Below, piece after piece: positions 34,665-43,356 of a stretch of 64,000 bases of DNA. The stretch is from Symsagittifera roscoffensis. Its lineage: Eukaryota; Xenacoelomorpha; Acoela; Convolutidae. Positions within the stretch are counted from its first letter, which is position 1. Every line of letters begins with the position of its first letter. The notes under the pieces are model-generated. The model made no database searches. It was not told the DNA's origin and was given only the letters and a program-made list of their open reading frames with translations. Location of the stretch: NCBI RefSeq assembly GCF_963678635.1, contig NC_087064.1, positions 28,934,189 through 28,998,188 on the forward strand, in the 5' to 3' direction. A program made the position numbers and the translations under genes.

Positions 34665-36470
34665 TTAGTCGTCGGGGAAAAAACCGTGGGGGAAGATGTC
34701 GTGGATGAGATCGGAAGTTGTTAGTAGTTTAGCTAAGATGCGGATGATATTTTTAGTCTGAAGCAGTGGCCAAAGCAATTGAAGTGCCTTAATAGTGGTT
34801 AGTTCTTCAGTGCCAACTGCAAACTCATAAGGTGTGTTTTGGATTAGATTATATAATTTGTGATTGAATTTAGTGTTGTGGATGAATTCTAAAATTGGGA
34901 TTTCTATAGGTTGTACAAACTCGTGCGGGATAAGGAAGGGTCGGGATTCTTCGGCGTTGAAGGTCTTGGTGATGGGACAGAAGATGTACATTTGGGTTAT
35001 GGGATCATAATTGCGAAGAATACCATGAAGGTTAGTATCTTTAATGCAATATGTGAAATTTAGGAAAAATGGTGAAGTGTATTTGGAATTAATGAATTGA
35101 AAACGATGGTGTGGTTGTCTAGAGGGTGTGTGTAGGTCAAAGTGATTTTGGATGAAGCGATAATAACTATATGTGTGGGTTTGTTTAGTGCGCAACATAA
35201 TATCGTGTGAGCAGTGTAAATCTCTTTCGTGTGGTGCAAGGAAATGAAAGGTTAGTGAAAATATTTGGAAGCGTTCTTTAAAACTTTCGTATGCTTGTGT
35301 GTCTGTTAGTGCTTCTGAAATAATGTGATCAAACTTTCGGTCGAAGATGTTTAGTGTAAATATATATGGTGTCCTGATGAAAAATTTCTCGGTAATTTGT
35401 GGATTAGCGAAGCGATCGTCGTCTAAGAATTGATCTTGGTTAGCTCTGATGATGTTGTGATCATAGTATTCGAGTGTATATTCGTTAGCTCTAGGTGCAG
35501 TGTGTGTTTTTAGTGATTTTTTATATCCAACGTAAGTAAATTGTCTAGCGGTTAGTGGTGTAGTGAGTCGATATAGCATGTCCGTATTTCGCTCTATATC
35601 GATGTGAGTGTTAGATAAAGGTAAGCAAAGAGGGTTAGTAAAATGATAATATGAGGTCCAAGAGAGAGTGGGCATTAAAACGTATTCATCTACAAAGTTG
35701 CGTGTTTCGTTAGTGTCGTGGGGGATGTTTAAGGTGTATTGTGGGAATGAGGGTAAGATGATGGCTAAAAATTCTTTTGTGTTAGTATGCTTGGGGTGGT
35801 TGATGTATTCACGGGCTGTTCCTGGTTTTGCTGGGAAAGGATGGTTGGGGAACTTTCTTTTAAAAGTGCGGTAAGCTCTATTAGTGTTGAGTGAAGATTC
35901 AGTTGATGTGGATGATGGTGCTAATGATTCAGTATAATTTGAAGAGGGTGTAGGGGTAGGGGGGTTGGATGAATTTATTGTGGAGGAGATTTGGTTTATT
36001 GTTGGGGTATGGAGGTGGTAGGGTTGTTGTTGAAGGGTAATAAAATTATCTAGCTCTGGGGAGATTCGGGGGGTGTCTGGAGAATGAGATGATTGGTCAG
36101 AATGAAATGAGGAGTAGGTTGGGGTAACTTGGGAAGCATAAGAGGGTGTGGAAGTGATTGGGTCAGGGTTATTGGATAATATGGGTTGAAAAGGGGGTTG
36201 AGAAAAATTAGAAGAGTTATGAAAATTATTGGATGGGGATGGTTCTGAGTTGGCAAATTCATCGGGGGTTTCAATATTCGGGTTATTGAGTTGTGAGATG
36301 GAATATAAAACTGAGATATGTGAATTAGTGTCGGAATTCATGCCTGATGTTACATTACTAGATGGAAAATCGGGTGGCGGAAAAGCAAAAAGTGGTATTA
36401 TTGGGATTGGAGAGGTAAGATTGGTTGGGTGGGAATTTGATCGGTGTAGTGATCCAAGTTGGCGGCTCAT
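34665..36470 (-). CDS. ORF H, 601-aa orphan protein downstream of env
   Basis: This intact frame begins MSRQLGSLHRSNSHPT at the ATGA that also ends env (36,467-36,470). Residues 1 to about 210 are rich in Ser, Pro, Thr and Asn and look disordered. The rest looks folded, with many aromatic residues and conserved stretches such as RAYRTFKRKFPNHPF, FTYVGYKKS, EYYDHNIIRANQDQFLDDD and the C-terminal FPHGFFPDD. No signal peptide or obvious membrane segment. Copy A has the same protein in broken form, with mostly conservative changes, so it was under selection. I recognise no domain. A gene 3' of env with its own long ORF is unusual in Ty3/gypsy elements; accessory, matrix-like or regulatory roles are all open. 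Confidence 0.85.
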   Translation of the reverse strand: MSRQLGSLHRSNSHPTNLTSPIPIIPLFAFPPPDFPSSNVTSGMNSDTNSHISVLYSISQLNNPNIETPDEFANSEPSPSNNFHNSSNFSQPPFQPILSNNPDPITSTPSYASQVTPTYSSFHSDQSSHSPDTPRISPELDNFITLQQQPYHLHTPTINQISSTINSSNPPTPTPSSNYTESLAPSSTSTESSLNTNRAYRTFKRKFPNHPFPAKPGTAREYINHPKHTNTKEFLAIILPSFPQYTLNIPHDTNETRNFVDEYVLMPTLSWTSYYHFTNPLCLPLSNTHIDIERNTDMLYRLTTPLTARQFTYVGYKKSLKTHTAPRANEYTLEYYDHNIIRANQDQFLDDDRFANPQITEKFFIRTPYIFTLNIFDRKFDHIISEALTDTQAYESFKERFQIFSLTFHFLAPHERDLHCSHDIMLRTKQTHTYSYYRFIQNHFDLHTPSRQPHHRFQFINSKYTSPFFLNFTYCIKDTNLHGILRNYDPITQMYIFCPITKTFNAEESRPFLIPHEFVQPIEIPILEFIHNTKFNHKLYNLIQNTPYEFAVGTEELTTIKALQLLWPLLQTKNIIRILAKLLTTSDLIHDIFPHGFFPDD

Positions 36471-39086
36471 CGTGGGCTAAAAAAATGATTATTTTGAGAC
36501 TGAAAAGCGGTGGTATGGGGTTGTTCAATAATTTGTTCATAAGTATTATCATCTTGTGACTGGTGTGTCCTTATATGTTGGATGGGACTTTGTGATGTGG
36601 TGAGTCGAAAATTTGGATTATGTGTGATGGCTAAATTTCGAAAATTTCGTGGGACTAGGGATAGTGGATGGTTATTTGGTAGGGGTGGTAATTGTGGTGC
36701 CGTTGGCGTTATGTCTACATTGTTATGTTCTTCGTCGTATGTATTTTGTCGTGTTGCTATTTTTGTGTTATATTCTTTTATTTGTGCGTCTAAAAGAATT
36801 TTGTTTATAGATGTAGAAAAGATTCCAAAAAATCCTGCAAAGAGTATGCGTGCTACGCTTGCTTGTCTGTTTACTTGTGTGTGTATAGAACATGTGTTGT
36901 AGATTCCTTTTAAAAGTGAGAAAAGAAATCCAATAAAGTTAAACATTGCGTATAAAATAGTCAATTTTTCTAAGATGTAGTAGGGCCATCCTAGAAAATC
37001 GAGGATCTCATTTTTGAGTGTAACAAAGCTAAAAATGTTAATTGGTGATATATCTTGGGGACGGTATTTTTCACCGTTTAGATATATATAATCTTTAATG
37101 TCTTTAAAATATCCGCTATAGTCTTGCGTGTAGATATCGGCAAATCCTGCGGTTTCTGCAAGTTTGCGTAAATTTTGGTCTATTGATTGTCTTTGTATAG
37201 TGTCCATTTGTGTTAATAATTCTTGGAATTGTTGTGTTCTAATGTGATGTTGAATATCTGATTTTGAATAGATTCCTATTGATTGTAAGTCTATATTTGG
37301 GTTTCGAGCAATAGCGCGAATGCTTTCTGGTGAAAATTTTTTGAGTGATTGCATTAATGTGGGATATGGAGTGAGAAGATAATATTTATTTTCATCAGGG
37401 TTTAGTTGTACTACATTGTGGCTGTTTTCTGATCCACATGGGACTGCGGTATCCCAGAAATAGGTTCTTCGTGAAAGTGTATCCACGAAATGTACTTTAT
37501 TCTTATAAAAGATAGGGATTCTTTTATAACATCGTTTATCTTCAAAAACGTATAGTGGTGATACTTTTTTAGTACAAGTATAAAACCATAAGATGTTTCC
37601 TTCATAGTCTAAAAAATTTGATCTATTTCCAGATAATAAGTATCCTGCATAGGGTATTTTTAATACTGCTAGTGCAAGTGATTGTAATATTTGTGTTCGT
37701 TCTAATTCGCATAGTTGGTGTAGTGTTTCTAATTCGGAGAGTGACATTTCTTGAAAAATTCGGCTAATTGTATAATCTAGTTTCATATCTAAATGAATAT
37801 CATAGTGGATATTACCGAAATATGTAGTATTCATTAGTGATAATTCTTGTAAGCGTGTGCTTCTGGTGTCATGGGGTTTTAGATGTCCACCAGGTTGTCC
37901 GTTGCTTTTTTTCAAAATTAACTGGTATATAGGATGTTCCTTCGTTTGGAGGATGACCTGTGGCATATGGGTCAATTTTTATTTGTCCAGTGGTCATGTC
38001 GAATCCTTTTTCGTATTCAACTAATATTTCAGAGTATTGTGTTTTATGGAGTGGATTTCTATATTTACATGCAAGTTCTGTTTCTTGATATATTTGAAAA
38101 CGTGTCAATTTATTTTCTATATTGTGTATGTTTCTAAAATTAGTACTTTGTTTTCGTGATGGATGTACTTGTTCATATGGAACTGATTGTATAAAGTATT
38201 TTTCGTGAAATTTTATCATACGAGCGTGTATTCTTGCTACTTGAAATGTTGTACATGTATCTTCGGGGAACCAAACAATTGTTGCTTGTGTTCTCGTTGT
38301 AGGGTCGCAATAACCTTGATCATTTTTACAAGGTAATCGGATTCCTTGATAGATCATTGTATTATCTGATAAATCTCGTGTTAGTTGTATTTTTTCGAGT
38401 TGTATTTTCCAATCGAAAAACATTATTTCTTGGTATCCTTTATTTTTTGTGTCTGCTTTGCAGTTTGATGGGTTATTTATACCAATGTGTGGTATCCAAT
38501 GTTTATCGTGTAGGTCATAGGTTAATCGTCCGTGTGCGCCGTTATACGGGTATTTGTCGTCTAGTTTTATATGTCCTTGGTGTCGTTCAAGTTGTGATTG
38601 ATGTACAGAGTCTGAAAAAACTTGAAAGTTAACTAACTTTCTTTCGGAGTTTTTATTTTGTGTGATGTTTAGTCTAAGTAATTCATTTTTACAATCGTCG
38701 GGATTGAGATGTAAAAGACGTTCTATATTACTCTGATAGAATGATTCATGGTCAAGTCGGTTTTTGTTTCCGTTCGAGACTTGTGAACAATGTACTTTCT
38801 TTTCGGAAAATGTTGCTGTGAATTTATAACCTGTAACTGTTGTTGCTCGGGCTTTTGAATAGAGTGTTGCTATTACATTTGTGGTTTCTATAGCTTGTGG
38901 TTCTGTTTCACATTGTGATACTTGATTTATTGCATATTTGTGTAGTGTTTTTTGTTCATTTTCTTCACAATCGTAATGTGTTACTAATAAATCTTGTGGT
39001 CCTGTACGAGGGGAAGGGTTTATGTTTTGATTTGAGATTACTAGAAAAAGGAGTTGGAGAAAAATTAATAATTTTAGAATATACAT
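36467..39086 (-). CDS. env-like: Env-like glycoprotein, interrupted by one frameshift
   Basis: The first frame (39,086-37,869) starts with a good signal peptide (MYILKLLIFLQLLFLVISNQ) and has many cysteines, including a C-x6-C-x17-C block at residues 253-278 with IVWFPEDTC. The second frame (to 36,467) carries GYLLSGNRSNFLDYEGNILW, a CYKRIPIFY block, a membrane-proximal helical stretch, hydrophobic segments near frame residues 327-358 and 375-390, and a long Pro-rich tail with PTAP. The spacing of the Cys/Trp block and the GNRS...LW..C...SPL...C..RIPI...FVD pattern resembles glycoproteins of chuvirus-type negative-strand RNA viruses also found in arthropod retroelements; this is pattern memory, not a search result. 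The frames are offset by one base at a run of seven A (37,906-37,912), where copy A is in frame. The ATG overlaps the end of ORF F by 13 bases. Confidence 0.75.
36695..36706 (-). other. PTAP motif in the Env tail
   Basis: Codons for Pro-Thr-Ala-Pro lie in the cytoplasmic tail after the last hydrophobic segment. The same motif is conserved at 19,988-19,999 in copy A although neighbouring residues differ. PTAP is the classic Tsg101-binding late-domain motif of retroviral Gag proteins; its use here is inferred. Confidence 0.45.
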
Positions 39087-40207
39087 GTGTATGATAATCC
39101 TGAGTATGGATTATAAAATGTAATGTAGCCAATTGTGTTTTTGGTATATCTGTCGTATTTGTATATTACTTCAGTAGTTATAAACGGTGGTGGTAGTGAT
39201 TGAGCTGTTATGATAGGTGGGTTTAATGGGTAGGGATGTTGGGTAATATTGTTTAACTTAACTGTGATTTCAAACTTTAATTGTAAACTGTTTTGTTGGA
39301 GTATTTGAATATTGTGATCACGGATATCGTTGTGAATATCTTGGCGATATTGTAATCTATTAAGTGCCCAGTTATGAAGGCGGTTACTTTCTTGATGTTG
39401 TCCAAATAATGGTGGAGGTGCTGTAAATGTATTCCAATCTAGTCTTAAAGGAATATTTATTGATGATTGTTCTCGATATCTGGCGTCGAGATTATTTGGA
39501 AAATTTAAGTTAAAAGGTGGTGGTGAAATCTGGCTTATTGATGGTGTTGATGGTAGTGATAATGTTTCTGGTAGTGATGAGGATGTTGTTGTATCCGTAG
39601 AAATATCTATTGGATCATTGACTAAATTTAGTTCACCTTGTGTAAATGAATGTGTTGTCCAATATGGTAGTCGTGATGCCTGGTTTGGGGGGTTAAAGGG
39701 ATTTTCACGTATTTGTTCAGATGTTGGTGTTGAACCTAAATAATCTGATGGTAGGCTTGAGGTGCTACGTTGTGAAAGAAGCGTAGGGGTTTCTGGTAAT
39801 ATACCAATGGGGTTTTCTGGAGTGTTTTGTGATGGGGATTGAGGTATATCAAAATGAACTCGGGGAGTTTGAAAATTTCTGTTTCGTCGAGGATGTATAA
39901 TTTGTCTATTTATTTCGACTGTATTTTGGTTTTGACTAGGATTTCTTATTCTACTTAGTTCTTGTGGTAGTGTTGGGTATAGGTTATATGTTGGTTCGCT
40001 TAGAGGTGCTTGTCGTTGAACTGGTTCTAGTGGTTCTGATAAACGAGCATGTCGTTCTTCAAAAGTGTATGGATTGTCTTGAAAAGAAATTCGTGTAGAT
40101 GTTTGAGGATTTTGAGTAATTGAAGATGGTGTTGGGTTATCTTGGGATGATGTCGGTGAAGACTGACTTTGTGACTGTTGGGTAGCAATTTTTGATAGTT
40201 TTTTGAA
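39074..40207 (-). CDS. ORF F, 377-codon frame with no AUG
   Basis: The frame is open from just after a double stop (TAATAA, 40,208-40,213) to the stop at 39,074-39,076. I translated the whole frame by eye and found no methionine codon. The first 250 or so residues are Pro/Ser/Thr/Gln-rich with phrases such as TRISFQDNPYTFEERHARL and NIPLRLDWNTF. The last 120 are better conserved with copy A and end YNPYSGLSYTCIF. It overlaps env by 13 bases and begins 9 bases past the ORF E stop. Conservation of the reading frame in both copies, with mostly third-base changes, supports a real protein. Without AUG it must be an exon of a spliced mRNA, start at a non-AUG codon or be reached by recoding. No known domain. 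Confidence 0.75.
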   Translation of the reverse strand, partial: FKKLSKIATQQSQSQSSPTSSQDNPTPSSITQNPQTSTRISFQDNPYTFEERHARLSEPLEPVQRQAPLSEPTYNLYPTLPQELSRIRNPSQNQNTVEINRQIIHPRRNRNFQTPRVHFDIPQSPSQNTPENPIGILPETPTLLSQRSTSSLPSDYLGSTPTSEQIRENPFNPPNQASRLPYWTTHSFTQGELNLVNDPIDISTDTTTSSSLPETLSLPSTPSISQISPPPFNLNFPNNLDARYREQSSINIPLRLDWNTFTAPPPLFGQHQESNRLHNWALNRLQYRQDIHNDIRDHNIQILQQNSLQLKFEITVKLNNITQHPYPLNPPIITAQSLPPPFITTEVIYKYDRYTKNTIGYITFYNPYSGLSYTCIF

Positions 40208-40215
40208 TTATTACT

Positions 40216-40404
40216 TTAGTGAGAAAATTTGTGTTTTTTATAATATTCTTCCAAAAAAAGAATTAGAAGGATTGTTGCTAGGGCAAATGTGAAGATTGCT
40301 TTCTTTATACATTTACATATGGTCAAAATGAGGGATAATAAGAATGCTATGAAAATTACAAACAATAAAAAAATATCAGTTCTACTGAAAATTGTTCGTA
40401 TCAT
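40216..40404 (-). CDS. ORF E, 62-aa membrane protein
   Basis: Starts MIRTIFSRTDIFLLF at the ATGA shared with ORF D. Two hydrophobic stretches (about residues 10-28 and 37-51) flank a short KCIKKA loop, and the tail is charged (EEYYKKHKFSH). Conserved in copy A at 16,429-16,623. Likely a small integral membrane protein with both termini on the same side; function unknown. Confidence 0.6.
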   Translation of the reverse strand: MIRTIFSRTDIFLLFVIFIAFLLSLILTICKCIKKAIFTFALATILLILFLEEYYKKHKFSH

Positions 40405-40631
40405 TTAGACAAGTTATATGAATCGTACCTGTGGATATAATCAAGGGTTTTGGAAAGTTGGAGAAATAGTTCGAATATAGTGTAGAAAATTAAAAAAATG
40501 TTACAAAAAATGATTAGGATTATTAGAAAAGATTCAAGTATATCAAAAAGAAATATTATAAAGGTTTCAAGTATTGTAAAAAAATGTTTAAGATTTATGA
40601 GTATTTGAGTAACTGATTGAGAGAAGAGCAT
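40401..40631 (-). CDS. ORF D, 76-aa membrane protein
   Basis: Begins MLFSQSVTQILINLKHFF. Residues about 20-60 are almost entirely Ile, Leu and Phe, enough for one long or two short membrane helices. Ends DSYNLSK with a TGA overlapping the ORF E start (40,401-40,404). Copy A has an 80-aa homologue at 16,190-16,432. First ORF after the integrase spacer, so it probably heads a subgenomic mRNA. No family recognised. Confidence 0.6.
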   Translation of the reverse strand: MLFSQSVTQILINLKHFFTILETFIIFLFDILESFLIILIIFCNIFLIFYTIFELFLQLSKTLDYIHRYDSYNLSK

Positions 40632-41229
40632 TTAAGAAATGATCTCTTGGTCGAATATTTTTTGCTGTTTGAGACGATTTTCAAGTGTGGTCGGATTATT
40701 TATTAGTTTTTTGACAAGTGGGTTGAGTTTTGTAAAAAATTGTTGGGGGCAATTTTCATGGTGATCGGGAGGTCGTCTTTTTCTTTATTTTTGTTTGTCA
40801 AATGATCCGGGGTATGGTGAGATTTTTATACTTTAGGCTAATTAAAATGTTCATTTTGTTACTTTAGGCTAAGTTAACAAATTTGTTTTGGGGGTATTCG
40901 TGGTCTGAGTTGGGGAAATATTGTTGATCTTTGGGTTATTAGATAAGGGAGGGGTACGGTATTATGGTGATATTTATTTTAGTTGTCAAGTTGGAGTGGT
41001 TTGCTTATTTTTGACCTGGAGGTCGTAAAGTTATAGTTATAGATGTGCCTGGAGTTCTATATGATTCGTCTAATTGGTCTTAGTTTGAGTTAGAGAAAGT
41101 GACGGATTGGATGAATCCTATTGGTCTATTTTGAACTAGAATTATTGCGTACTTGTCAGCATGTTATTTTGAAAAATGTAAATGAAAAATGTTTCGGAGG
41201 TTTCAAGATTGTGAAGTATAATGTTAAAA
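40632..41229 (-). other. Spacer between integrase and ORF D, copy B
   Basis: No ORF. Blocks such as the one around 41,010-41,030 (GACCTGGAGGTCGTAAAG on plus) match copy A at 15,836-15,870. Likely location of splice or leader signals for the downstream ORFs, but no site can be named. Confidence 0.45.
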
Positions 41230-43344
41230 TTACTTTTGAAATTCCACTTTCTTTAAAATTTTAGATTGGGGGATGAATATTTTATAGTTTTTACGTGGTT
41301 GATTTCGGAGTCTTGTTGTTTTTCTATTTTCTGATTTGTCAATTTGTTCTTGGGGTATTATTTGTTCGGTCATTTTTCTATTTTTTCTTTGTTTTGGGGA
41401 TTCTTTATGGTTTTGTGTATTGTTTTTGGTGGCGGTTGGTTTTGTGTTTTGATTTTCGGTGGGGTTATCATTTTGTTCTGTGTTTTTCAGATGTGGTTCA
41501 TTTTGAATGATTTTTAATCCTGTGAAAGAATATAATTGAGTTAATTCGCGGAGTGCGTATTCTTTTGGGTAATAAGGTAATAGGTTGTTTCGATGTTGAA
41601 CGATTTCTTTTTTGTTTGAGTCGGTAATTTTATATGTGACATCAGTGGGTTTTGCAATTATTTGGTATGGTCCTTTTCGAAGGGGTTGTAATTTTTTAGA
41701 AATTCCTTTTTGAGTATTAAAATTGGGTATTAAAACAAATGTTCCAATTTTTAATTCGGAGGCTGGTGTAAAACGTGAATTGATTTGTTCATTAATGTTT
41801 TGTCTTTGTAATAACTTTTTTGTTATTTTTTGATAAATTTCATTGTGTTTTTTATCTCTATTTAGAATCCATTCGGTGTGTGTACCGGAGGCTAGTTTAA
41901 GAATTTGTGGGTGATGAAAATGATCTTCATCGTGTGTATGTAAAGGTAGGTTATAACAAATTGAGTCTTTATTTGGTTGACAATAACCTTGTGCGTTTTT
42001 ATGAGAATTTGCTGTAAACATTATTGGTTTGCGTGGCTTTTGGTTAAAAACCATTTCGTATGGTGACATTCCTAAAGTTGTCGTAATTTGTGAATTATAT
42101 GCTAAGGGAAATAATTTTACATCTGCTGACCATTCGGTATATTTTGTATCATTTCCGTTGATGATACATCTAAGATATTCTTGTAATGAACGGTTCATAC
42201 CTTCGACTAAGCCGTTTGTCCAAGGTGCATGAGATGTACGTGGTTTGTGTTTTATGTTGTATAAATGACATAGTGTGATAATTTCATTATTTATGAATTC
42301 TGTACCGTTGTCTGTGACTAAAATTTCTGGTAGTCCGAATTTTGCTATCCAGTGTTCATAAAGCGTTGTGTAAGCATAATAAGCGTTACAATGTGGTACT
42401 GGGTTAAGTGCTACATAATGTGTAAATGCGTCAACAATTACCATAATGTAGGAGTTTCCTTCGGATGAGGGTGAAATTGGTCCTTTAGTATCAAATGAGA
42501 TACGATGGTTAAAGTACAAGCTTTGTCCTTTAAAATCTTGTTTTTGTGCTATTTGTTTTTGGTTTGGGTAAGGTTTATTTAGTTGACATACTATACAATC
42601 ATTGCATAGTACTTTTATCCAAATTGGTGCATTTGGGAAGTAAAAATTTTGTATAAAATTTGAATATGTTTTCTCTGATCCAGAGTGTCCTTTAATATTT
42701 TGTGTATGTGAAATATTAAAAGCTATGAGAATCATACTTAAAGGGAGACAGGGAACTGTAGATTCATTCAGGTTATACTCTAAAAGGTCTGTATTTTCGT
42801 TAATTGTTGTGTTGTTAAATTTGCGAAAGTATCGGAGGAGTGTTTTGTTTCCTAGAATGGTTGAATCTGCCTTGACAGGTTTAGTTTTATATTTGTGCCA
42901 TGATTTTAGTTGTCTAATTATCGGGTCAAGATTTTGATATTGTTTCAGTGTTGAAATTGTAATTGTTTCTGTTGGAGGGAGAAAAATGTTTTCAATTTCG
43001 AATTTAGATAAGGGTATTGTATCAAGTGGGTCGTGGAGGTCAAAAACTTGATTTATTGTGTATTTTGAATCATTTGTTTGTGGTCCTGATAAATTTATTT
43101 TATCAGTTAAATTTTCTTTTTCAATTAGTGGAAAATGGTCTTTCTTAGGTGGGTGTTGTTTTGTTCGTTTTTGTTGGGTGTTATTTTTTATCCATTGAGA
43201 ATATGGGATTGGTTTAAAAGTTGATGTTCCAAGTAGATCAACTTCATAGTGATTATTTTGACAATCTAAATAAAGTGGGAAATGTTGTAAATTATTTATT
43301 TGTGATTGTTCAACGTCAGTTTTTACTGCATATTTGCATTCCAA
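41230..43344 (-). CDS. pol (integrase part): Integrase, 704-codon frame
   Basis: Inserts the cDNA into the genome. The zinc-binding domain has H213, H220, C250 and C253. The catalytic triad is D285 (SFDTKGP), D345 (VTDNGTEF) and E381 (GLVEGMNRS), with 35 residues between the last two. A GPY/F-type segment (RKGPYQIIAKP, about 556-566) lies in the C-terminal domain, followed by a basic Asn/Lys-rich tail; no chromodomain is evident. The frame is in phase with the upstream Gag-RNase H frame and separated from it only by the stop at 43,357-43,359, so its own Met may not be a true start. The last part of the RNase H-integrase linker (first 100 residues) is low-complexity. Copy A shows the same protein with mostly silent differences. 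Confidence 0.93.
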   Translation of the reverse strand: MECKYAVKTDVEQSQINNLQHFPLYLDCQNNHYEVDLLGTSTFKPIPYSQWIKNNTQQKRTKQHPPKKDHFPLIEKENLTDKINLSGPQTNDSKYTINQVFDLHDPLDTIPLSKFEIENIFLPPTETITISTLKQYQNLDPIIRQLKSWHKYKTKPVKADSTILGNKTLLRYFRKFNNTTINENTDLLEYNLNESTVPCLPLSMILIAFNISHTQNIKGHSGSEKTYSNFIQNFYFPNAPIWIKVLCNDCIVCQLNKPYPNQKQIAQKQDFKGQSLYFNHRISFDTKGPISPSSEGNSYIMVIVDAFTHYVALNPVPHCNAYYAYTTLYEHWIAKFGLPEILVTDNGTEFINNEIITLCHLYNIKHKPRTSHAPWTNGLVEGMNRSLQEYLRCIINGNDTKYTEWSADVKLFPLAYNSQITTTLGMSPYEMVFNQKPRKPIMFTANSHKNAQGYCQPNKDSICYNLPLHTHDEDHFHHPQILKLASGTHTEWILNRDKKHNEIYQKITKKLLQRQNINEQINSRFTPASELKIGTFVLIPNFNTQKGISKKLQPLRKGPYQIIAKPTDVTYKITDSNKKEIVQHRNNLLPYYPKEYALRELTQLYSFTGLKIIQNEPHLKNTEQNDNPTENQNTKPTATKNNTQNHKESPKQRKNRKMTEQIIPQEQIDKSENRKTTRLRNQPRKNYKIFIPQSKILKKVEFQK

Positions 43345-43356
43345 TCGGGGTGATGT

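Noticed and set aside
37906-37912. Programmed -1 frameshift on A-AAA-AAG in env
   Set aside because: The downstream frame needs a +1, not -1, change; and copy A is continuous at this place.
37934-38137. Plus-strand hydrophobic frames opposite env
   Set aside because: Antisense of a conserved coding region; their phenylalanine-rich composition follows from AT-rich complement.
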